Positions 1-5,065 of a DNA stretch of 5,626 nucleotides are shown in pieces. The notes beneath the pieces were generated by a model that was given only the letters and a program-made list of their open reading frames with translations, ran no database searches and was not told where the DNA came from. Location: contig JAEULX010000045.1 in NCBI GenBank assembly GCA_016793685.1, positions 1 to 5,626 of the forward strand, given 5' to 3'. A program made the position numbers and the translations under genes. How positions within the stretch are numbered: position 1 is the first letter of the stretch; each line of letters starts with the position of its first letter. The DNA is from Bradyrhizobiaceae bacterium. Lineage in GTDB: Bacteria > Pseudomonadota > Alphaproteobacteria > Rhizobiales > Xanthobacteraceae.

Positions 1-656
1 ACCAGCTCGGGCGCGACATTCTCAGCCGGGTGATCGTCGCGACCAGGCTCGATCTCGGGATCGCCATCGCTTCGGTGGCGCTGGTGTTTCTGCTCGGCGG
101 CGTGTCCGGCGTGGCCGCGGGCTTTTTCGGCGGCTGGATCGATCGCGTCGTCGGCCGCCTCGCGGATACGATCATGGCGTTTCCGCTGTTCGGGCTGGCG
201 ATGGGCATTGTCGCCGCGCTCGGCAACTCCGTGACCAACATCGTGCTGGCGACGGCGATCATCAATTTCCCGCTTTACGCCCGGGTCGCGCGCGCGGAGG
301 CGAATACGCGGCGGAACGCCGGCTACGTTCTGGCCGCGCGCCTGTCCGGCAACGGCGAAATGCGCATCCTGCTCGGGCAGATCCTGCCCAACGTCATGCC
401 CATCATGGTGGTGCAGATGTCGCTCACCATGGGCTACGCCATCCTCAATGCCGCCGGCCTGTCCTTCATCGGCCTTGGCGTCCGCCCGCCGACGGCGGAG
501 TGGGGGATCATGGTGGCGGAGGGCGCGGCCTTCATGGTGTCGGGCGAATGGTGGATCGCGTTCTTCCCCGGCCTGGCGCTGGTGCTCGCCGTGTTCTGCT
601 TCAACCTGCTTGGCGACGGGTTGCGCGACATCGTCGACCCGCAGCGACGCACATGA
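1..656 (+). CDS. ABC transporter permease, DppC/OppC type (5' end missing)
   Basis: Inner-membrane permease subunit of a dipeptide/oligopeptide/nickel-family ABC importer. The reading frame is open from base 3, so the gene starts left of the window; 217 residues are visible, against roughly 280-300 for the family, so the first transmembrane segment and N-terminal domain are missing. The visible part opens with LGRDILSR, the family's conserved block before the core permease domain. Hydrophobic segments follow at about visible residues 18-40, 54-75, 76-95, 134-155 and 183-205. The EAA loop that docks the ATPase lies at about 108-130 (YVLAARLSG ... ILPN). The motif GLSFIGLGVRPPTAEWG is characteristic of DppC-type subunits. 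The protein ends DPQRRT. Its partner ATPase follows directly; the DppB-type permease and the binding protein are presumably upstream. The family is clear, the substrate is not: such transporters carry peptides, opines, glutathione, nickel and other small solutes. Confidence 0.95.
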   Translation, partial: QLGRDILSRVIVATRLDLGIAIASVALVFLLGGVSGVAAGFFGGWIDRVVGRLADTIMAFPLFGLAMGIVAALGNSVTNIVLATAIINFPLYARVARAEANTRRNAGYVLAARLSGNGEMRILLGQILPNVMPIMVVQMSLTMGYAILNAAGLSFIGLGVRPPTAEWGIMVAEGAAFMVSGEWWIAFFPGLALVLAVFCFNLLGDGLRDIVDPQRRT

Positions 657-676
657 GACTTACGCACATGAGACTT
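647..676 (+). repeat. Perfect 15-bp tandem duplication at the permease/ATPase junction
   Basis: The unit ACGCACATGAGACTT occurs twice back to back (647-661 and 662-676) with no mismatch. The first copy contains the permease stop codon (TGA 654-656); the second ends 5 nt before the ATPase start at 682. Because the unit is 15 nt, gain or loss of one copy leaves all reading frames unchanged. It is probably a recent slippage-type duplication. Confidence 0.9.
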
Positions 677-685
677 GCGCGATGA
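653..685 (+). other. Possible 10-codon relay ORF coupling permease and ATPase translation
   Basis: ATG at 653-655 overlaps the permease stop (ATGA) and opens a frame encoding MRLTHMRLAR. That frame stops at TGA 683-685, which overlaps the ATPase start codon at 682 (again ATGA). The peptide repeats MRL because it is built from the 15-bp tandem repeat. Overlaps of this kind commonly support termination-reinitiation, and no good Shine-Dalgarno sequence precedes 682, so a relay is plausible. The frame is very short and could be chance, so this is structural description rather than a confident gene. Confidence 0.25.
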
Positions 686-2385
686 CCGAACAGGCCCCGC
701 TGCTCGACGTGCACGACCTCACGGTGGAGTTCGCCACCCGCCGCGGCATCGTTCGCGCGGTCGAGCAGGTTAATCTCACGGTCGCCAAGGGCGAGACGGT
801 CGGCATCGTCGGCGAATCGGGCTCGGGGAAGTCGGTCACTTCCTATGCCGTCATGCGCATTCTCGACCGCGCCGGGCGGGTCGCCGACGGCACCATCATG
901 TTTTCCGGCGTCGATGTCCGTCACGCCTCCGAGCGCGCGATGCGCGACCTGCGCGGGCGCGAAATGTCGATGATCTTTCAGAACCCGCGCGCCGCGCTCA
1001 ATCCGATCCGCAAGGTCGGCCATCAGATCGAGGACGTGCTGCTGCAGCATGTGCAGGCGGCTCCCAGCGATGCGCGCGAAAAAGCGATCGCCATGCTCGA
1101 CCAGGTGCGGATCGCGCGCCCGGAGGAGCGGTATCACGCCTATCCGTTCGAACTGTCCGGCGGCATGTGCCAGCGCGTGGTGATCGCGCTCGCCCTCGCG
1201 TGCCGGCCGCAGCTCCTGATCGCCGACGAGCCGACCACCGGCCTCGATGTGACCACCCAGAAGGCGGTCATGGAGCTTGTCGTCGAGCTGACGCGCCAGC
1301 GCGGCATGTCGACGATCCTGATCACCCACGATCTTGGGCTTGCCGCCGCCTATTGCGATCGCGTCGTGGTGATGCAGAAGGGCCGCGTGGTGGAGACCGC
1401 GCCGTCGGCGCAGATCTTCAAGGCGCCCGAGCACGCCTACACCCGCAAGCTCATGCAGGCGACCCCGCGGATCGGCGTCACGCTGCGCGATCTCCTGCCG
1501 CCCGACGCCGTTCTGCCCGACAGCAAGCCGGCCGGTGCGCCGTCCGCCCATTCCGACGATCCGCTGCTCGTCGTGGACAGGCTCATCAAGGAATATCCGC
1601 GCAATGCGATGAGCCGCACCCTCGCCAGCCTGTTCCGCCGCCGCGACAAGGCCGAAGATGCGGCGTTCCGCGCGGTCGACGGCATCAGCTTCGAGGTCAG
1701 GCGCGGCGAGAGCGTGGGGCTGGTCGGCGAGTCGGGTTGCGGCAAGTCGACGACCTCGATGATGGTGATGCGCCTGCTCGACAAGACCGGCGGCACGATC
1801 ACCTTCGACAGGCAGGATATCGGCGCGGTTCCGGCCAGGGATTTCGCGCGCTCGCCGCTGCGCGGCCGCATCCAGATGGTGTTTCAGGACCCGACCGACA
1901 GTCTCAATCCGCGCTTCACCGCGGCGCGCGCGATCGCCGACCCGATCCTGCGGCTCGGCACGGCGCGCGGCGGCCGGGCGGTGCGGGCGCGCTGCGAGGA
2001 GCTGGCGCGTCAGGTCGGGCTGCCGGTCGAATTGCTCGATCGCTTCCCCCACCAGCTATCCGGCGGACAGAAAGCGCGCGTCGGGATTGCGCGCGCGATC
2101 GCGCTCGGGCCCGAACTGCTGATCCTCGACGAGCCGACCGCAGCGCTCGACGTATCGGTGCAGGCGATCGTGCTCAACCTGTTGCAGGACCTCAAGACCG
2201 CGCTCGGCATGAGCTACCTGTTCGTGTCGCATGATCTCAACGTGGTGCGCCTGCTGTGCGACCGCGTCATCGTCATGCGCACGGGAAGAATTGTCGAACA
2301 GGGGCCGACCGAACAAGTGCTCAACGCGCCGCAAAGCGACTATACCCGCGAACTCCTGACCGCCATCCCGCATCCGCCGATCTGA
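682..2385 (+). CDS. Fused two-domain ATPase of a dipeptide/oligopeptide-type ABC importer
   Basis: Cytoplasmic ATPase that powers the importer; it joins the DppD- and DppF-type domains in one 567-residue chain, as in GsiA or YejF. Domain 1: Walker A GESGSGKS (44-51), Q-loop Gln100, signature LSGGM (158-162), Walker B LLIADEP (178-184), H-loop His216. The segment after it (about 240-265, HAYTRKLMQATPRI) resembles the C-terminal tail of oligopeptide transporter ATPases. A linker of about 30 residues leads to domain 2: Walker A GESGCGKS (349-356), Q-loop Gln402, signature LSGGQ (459-463), Walker B LLILDEP (479-485), H-loop His517. Both sites have every catalytic motif, so both are predicted to hydrolyse ATP. 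The frame is open further upstream, but ATG 682 is chosen because it follows the permease stop and homology begins there (MTEQAPLLDV). Its ribosome binding site is weak (GAG about 9 nt upstream), suggesting translational coupling to the permease. Substrate unknown. Confidence 0.95.
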   Translation: MTEQAPLLDVHDLTVEFATRRGIVRAVEQVNLTVAKGETVGIVGESGSGKSVTSYAVMRILDRAGRVADGTIMFSGVDVRHASERAMRDLRGREMSMIFQNPRAALNPIRKVGHQIEDVLLQHVQAAPSDAREKAIAMLDQVRIARPEERYHAYPFELSGGMCQRVVIALALACRPQLLIADEPTTGLDVTTQKAVMELVVELTRQRGMSTILITHDLGLAAAYCDRVVVMQKGRVVETAPSAQIFKAPEHAYTRKLMQATPRIGVTLRDLLPPDAVLPDSKPAGAPSAHSDDPLLVVDRLIKEYPRNAMSRTLASLFRRRDKAEDAAFRAVDGISFEVRRGESVGLVGESGCGKSTTSMMVMRLLDKTGGTITFDRQDIGAVPARDFARSPLRGRIQMVFQDPTDSLNPRFTAARAIADPILRLGTARGGRAVRARCEELARQVGLPVELLDRFPHQLSGGQKARVGIARAIALGPELLILDEPTAALDVSVQAIVLNLLQDLKTALGMSYLFVSHDLNVVRLLCDRVIVMRTGRIVEQGPTEQVLNAPQSDYTRELLTAIPHPPI

Positions 2386-2399
2386 CCTTTACCAATCCC

Positions 2400-2585
2400 A
2401 TGGCGACATCCGACACGCTCGATGCCTATCTCGACGGCGCGGCCCATGCGCTGCGCCTGCCGATCGAACCGGCCTGGCGCCCGGCGGTCAAAGCCAATCT
2501 CGCAACGCTTCTCGCTCTTGCCGAACTTGTCGACGCCTTCCCGCTGCCCGAAGAGCTCGCGCCGGCGCCGGTCTATCGGGCCTAG
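2400..2585 (+). CDS. atzG: AtzG-like small subunit (DUF4089) of an amidohydrolase complex
   Basis: A 61-residue protein of the AtzG-like family, a relative of GatC. In Pseudomonas sp. ADP, AtzG binds AtzE and is needed for the active amidohydrolase complex; HpxX of enterobacterial oxalurate catabolism belongs to the same family. What shows it here: the family pattern of a short helix with LRLPIEPAWRPAV, then KANLATLLALAELV, then FPLPEELAPAPVYRA at the C-terminus, plus the immediately following AtzE-family gene. It starts 14 nt after the ATPase stop; no Shine-Dalgarno sequence is visible before ATG 2400 (the upstream bases are pyrimidine-rich), so it probably relies on ribosomes arriving from the ATPase gene. 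Its stop codon is TAG, in the same frame as the next gene and only one codon before that gene's ATG. Family call secure; the partner's substrate, and hence the exact role, is not. Confidence 0.88.
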   Translation: MATSDTLDAYLDGAAHALRLPIEPAWRPAVKANLATLLALAELVDAFPLPEELAPAPVYRA

Positions 2586-2588
2586 CGC

Positions 2589-3995
2589 ATGGAGGGCGAC
2601 AGTTCGAACGCGTCGGCGTCAGAGATCGCGGCAGCGGTCGCCGGTGGAAAGATCACCGCGTCCGCGGTGACGGAGGCGGCGCTCGCCCGCATCGCGCGGC
2701 GCAATCCGGTGTTCAACGCCTTCACCGATGTCACCGCCGAGCGGGCGCGGAGGCGCGCGCGGGCGCTCGATGAGGAGCGTGCCGCCGGTAAGCCGCCGGG
2801 ACCGCTGGCGGGCGTCCCGTTCGCGGTGAAGAACCTGTTCGACGTCGCGGGTCTGCCGACGCGCGCTGGCGCCAAGATCAACCGGGAGCATGCGCCGGCC
2901 GAAAAAGACTCGCCGCTCATCGAACGGCTGGAGGCCGCCGGCGCGGTGCTGGTCGGCGCGCTGAACATGGGCGAATACGCCTATGACTTCACCGGCGAGA
3001 ATATCCATGACGGCGACGCGCGCAATCCGCACGATCCTGCGCGGATGACCGGCGGCTCGTCCAGCGGTTCCGGCGGCGCGGTGGCGGGCCGGCTGGTGCC
3101 GCTCGCGCTCGGGTCCGACACCAACGGATCGATCCGGGTGCCGAGTTCGCTTTGCGGCATATTCGGGCTGAAGCCGACCTATGGCCGATTGTCGCTCGCG
3201 CGGAGTTTTCCGTTTGTCGCGAGCCTCGATCATTTCGGTCCGTTCGCCCGGACAACGCGGGATCTCGCGATCGCCTATGACGCGATGCAGGGACCCGATC
3301 GCGACGACCCGATCTGTGCGGGCCGGATGCCCGAGCCGACCGTGCCGTTGCTCGAAGCCGGGATTGCCGGACTGCGGCTCGCGCAAGCCGGCGGCTATTT
3401 CGCCGAGGGACTTCTTCCCGAGGCGAAAGAAGCATTGGCGCGCGTGGCGGCGGCACTGTCGATTGAGCGCACGATCGAGCTTCCCGAGGCGCGGCGGGCG
3501 CGCGCCGCCGCCTATGTGATCACCGCGACCGAAGGCGCGAGCCTGCATCTCGATCGCCTGCGCGGGCGGGCGAACGACTTCGATCCTGCGGTGCGCGACC
3601 GCCTCCTTGCCGGCGCCCTGGTGCCGGCCGCGCTGGTGGGGAAGGCGCAGAAATTCCGCCGCTGGTATCGCGACCGCGTGCTTGCGCTGTTCGACGAGGT
3701 CGATGCCATCATCGCCCCGGCGACGCCGTGCACCGCGCCGTTGATCGGACAGAAGACCTTCATGCTCGACGGCGTCGAGCTGCCGGTGCGGCCCAATCTC
3801 GGCATCTATACCCAGCCGATCTCGTTCATCGGGCTGCCGGTGGTGGCGGCGCCGGTGCCGCTGTCGCCGCTGCCGATCGGCGTGCAGATCATCGCGCCGC
3901 CATGGCGGGAGGAGATCGCCTTGCGGATCAGCTACGCGCTGGAGCAGGCCGGCGTCGCCGTCGCGCCGAAACCTGCGATCGACGGAGCAATATGA
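2589..3995 (+). CDS. atzE: AtzE-family amidohydrolase (amidase signature enzyme)
   Basis: A 468-residue cytoplasmic amidase-signature hydrolase. The Ser-cisSer-Lys triad is complete: Lys81 (VPFAVKNLFD), cis-Ser157 in GGSSSGSGG, and nucleophile Ser181 in GSDTNGSIRVP; the 24-residue spacing of the two serines matches the superfamily. The block LCGIFGLKPTYGR follows, and the C-terminal GVQIIAPPWRE is the usual late amidase element. Asn in GSDTNGS, where many amidases have Gly, and the adjacent AtzG-like subunit point to the AtzE/HpxY branch rather than GatA or a broad amidase. AtzE deaminates 1-carboxybiuret to 1,3-dicarboxyurea; HpxY homologs act in oxalurate catabolism. Which reaction applies here is undecided. 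ATG 2589 is the only suitable start near the family N-terminus (SEIAAAVAGGKITAS); its ribosome binding site is poor, so coupling to the atzG-like gene is likely. It is followed by an overlapping AtzH-like gene. Confidence 0.92.
   Translation: MEGDSSNASASEIAAAVAGGKITASAVTEAALARIARRNPVFNAFTDVTAERARRRARALDEERAAGKPPGPLAGVPFAVKNLFDVAGLPTRAGAKINREHAPAEKDSPLIERLEAAGAVLVGALNMGEYAYDFTGENIHDGDARNPHDPARMTGGSSSGSGGAVAGRLVPLALGSDTNGSIRVPSSLCGIFGLKPTYGRLSLARSFPFVASLDHFGPFARTTRDLAIAYDAMQGPDRDDPICAGRMPEPTVPLLEAGIAGLRLAQAGGYFAEGLLPEAKEALARVAAALSIERTIELPEARRARAAAYVITATEGASLHLDRLRGRANDFDPAVRDRLLAGALVPAALVGKAQKFRRWYRDRVLALFDEVDAIIAPATPCTAPLIGQKTFMLDGVELPVRPNLGIYTQPISFIGLPVVAAPVPLSPLPIGVQIIAPPWREEIALRISYALEQAGVAVAPKPAIDGAI
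3984..3987 (+). promoter_or_regulatory. Shine-Dalgarno GGAG for the AtzH/HpxZ-like gene
   Basis: GGAG lies inside the end of the atzE-like gene, 4 nt before ATG 3992 and 7 nt before the in-frame ATG 3995. The 7-nt spacing is closer to optimal, so initiation at the second ATG, which overlaps the upstream TGA as TGATG, may dominate; the difference is one methionine. Confidence 0.5.
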
Positions 3996-4384
3996 TGGAG
4001 GTCGACCTGCCGGACGTCGTTTCCGAAGTGAGAGCGGCTTTTGAACGCTATGAGAGCGCCTTGGTCGGCAATGACGTCGATACGCTCGACGCATTGTTCC
4101 GCGACGACCCGCGCACCATCCGGTATGGCGGAGGGGAGAACCTTTACGGCTATGCCGCGATCGCAGCGTTCCGCCAGGCCCGCTCGCCGGCGGGACTGGC
4201 GCGGACGCTTGCCAAGACCGTCATCACCGCCTATGGCCGCGACGTCGCGGTCGCTTCGACGCTGTTTTACCGCGGCAGCGCGCCGGGCAAGGTCGGGCGC
4301 CAGATGCAGACCTGGGTGCGCTTTGGCGACGGCTGGCGCGTCGTCGCCGCTCATGTGAGCGTGATCGAGGAGCAAGGCAAATGA
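3992..4384 (+). CDS. hpxZ: AtzH/HpxZ-like protein (DUF3225, SnoaL-fold)
   Basis: A 130-residue soluble protein of the AtzH-like (DUF3225) family in the SnoaL/NTF2-like superfamily. In Pseudomonas sp. ADP, AtzH is proposed to convert 1,3-dicarboxyurea, the AtzE product, to allophanate; in enterobacteria the homolog HpxZ is linked to oxalurate catabolism. Visible family hallmarks are RAAFERYESALVGND (14-28), RYGGGENLYGYAAI (44-57), RTLAKTVITAYGRD (71-84), and the C-terminal GKVGRQMQTWVRFGDGWRVV (99-118). Tyr20 and Arg44 sit two positions before the numbers I recall for the AtzH residues implicated in catalysis (Tyr22, Arg46), in matching context. It overlaps the atzE-like stop codon and its own stop overlaps the regulator start, so it is translationally coupled on both sides. 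ATG 3992 gives the longest form; ATG 3995 has better ribosome-binding spacing. Family secure, exact reaction inferred. Confidence 0.9.
   Translation: MMEVDLPDVVSEVRAAFERYESALVGNDVDTLDALFRDDPRTIRYGGGENLYGYAAIAAFRQARSPAGLARTLAKTVITAYGRDVAVASTLFYRGSAPGKVGRQMQTWVRFGDGWRVVAAHVSVIEEQGK
4367..4372 (+). promoter_or_regulatory. Strong Shine-Dalgarno (GAGGAG) for the GntR regulator
   Basis: GAGGAG ends 8 nt before ATG 4381, inside the end of the AtzH-like gene. It is the best ribosome binding site visible in the window and fixes the regulator's start at the ATGA overlap. Confidence 0.75.
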
Positions 4385-5061
4385 GCACGCTCGTGCTCGA
4401 TCGGACGGAAAACGCCGCGGGCCGGCGCACCTTGGCCGAGAACCTGCGTCACCAGCTCGCCGACGAGATCATGACCGGCGTGCTGGCTCCTGGCGTCGCG
4501 CTCGACGAGACCGAAATCGCGCGGCGGTTCGGCGTGTCGCGCACGCCGGTGCGCGAAGCGATCCGCCTGCTCAACGCGAGCGGGCTGGTCGAGGCGCGTC
4601 CGCACCGTGCGGCGGTGGTCGCCCAGCCGAGTCCCGCGCGCCTCGTCGGCATGTTCGAGGCGATGGCGGAACTCGAAGCGCTGTGCGCGACATTCGCGGC
4701 CGAGCGCATGACCCGCATCGAGCGGCAAGCGCTCGAAGCGATCCACGAGCAGCTGCGGACGCTGATTCACAGCGGCGATCCGCAGCGCTATCATGAGATC
4801 AACGAGGCGTTCCACGCGGCGATCTACAACGGTGCCCACAACGAATACCTGGCCGAGCTGACGCTCACGACACGGCTGCGCGTCGCGCCCTTCCGCCGGG
4901 CGCAGTTCCGCAATCTCGGCCGTCTGGCGAAATCGCATGCCGAACATGACCAGGTTCTGACCGCGATCCTGCGCGGCGAATGCGTTCGCGCGGGGGAGGC
5001 GATGCGCGCCCATATCACGACGGTACGCAAGGAATACGAGACGTATACGCGCTCGCTTTGA
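4381..5061 (+). CDS. GntR-family transcriptional regulator (FadR type, FCD domain)
   Basis: A 226-residue DNA-binding regulator. The N-terminal winged helix-turn-helix spans about residues 18-82, with the family core ETEIARRFGVSRTPVREAIR (43-62) and the wing region GLVEARPHRAAVV. An all-helical FCD ligand domain follows at about 88-215. Its predicted metal/ligand site is complete: Asn141 and His145 (NEAFH), His189 (SHAEHD) and His211 (MRAHI); Asn replaces the more common Asp at the first position, as in a number of FCD proteins. FCD regulators usually bind a carboxylate effector and often repress a neighbouring catabolic operon. Being last in the operon and overlapping the AtzH-like gene by 4 nt, it probably controls this transport/catabolic unit, with operator sites outside the window upstream of the transporter or the allophanate hydrolase gene. 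No operator could be identified here, since no intergenic gap exceeds 14 nt. Confidence 0.93.
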   Translation: MSTLVLDRTENAAGRRTLAENLRHQLADEIMTGVLAPGVALDETEIARRFGVSRTPVREAIRLLNASGLVEARPHRAAVVAQPSPARLVGMFEAMAELEALCATFAAERMTRIERQALEAIHEQLRTLIHSGDPQRYHEINEAFHAAIYNGAHNEYLAELTLTTRLRVAPFRRAQFRNLGRLAKSHAEHDQVLTAILRGECVRAGEAMRAHITTVRKEYETYTRSL

Positions 5062-5065
5062 GCGC
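5049..5065. terminator. Small GC-rich hairpin over the convergent stop codons
   Basis: GCGCTC (5049-5054) pairs perfectly with GAGCGC (5060-5065) around a 5-nt loop. The hairpin contains the end of the GntR gene, the 3-bp gap, and the first base of the minus-strand stop triplet. No run of T follows on either strand, so it is not a canonical intrinsic terminator; it could mark 3' ends in both directions or be chance in GC-rich DNA. Confidence 0.3.

Noticed and set aside
448..681. Upstream extension of the ATPase frame, giving a 645-residue protein
   Set aside because: The extra 78 residues overlap the permease gene in another frame and have shadow-type composition. Homology starts at ATG 682, next to the permease stop.
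601..2052. 483-codon open frame on the minus strand opposite the ATPase gene
   Set aside because: Its translation is rich in Arg, Ala, His and Asp with no recognisable family pattern. It lies antisense to a gene with intact motifs in both ATPase domains; such frames are routine in high-GC DNA.
1167..2234. 355-codon plus-strand frame inside the ATPase gene
   Set aside because: Out-of-frame copy of the ATPase sequence with Arg/Ala-rich composition; it cannot coexist with the clearly coding frame as an independent conserved protein.
2256..2399. Upstream extension of the AtzG-like frame into the ATPase gene
   Set aside because: The extension would overlap the conserved end of ATPase domain 2 and add residues unlike the family; the family N-terminus fits ATG 2400.
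2619..4094. 491-codon open frame on the minus strand opposite the atzE- and atzH-like genes
   Set aside because: Low-complexity Arg/Gly/Ala-rich translation, no family resemblance, and antisense to a complete amidase with catalytic triad. It is a GC shadow.
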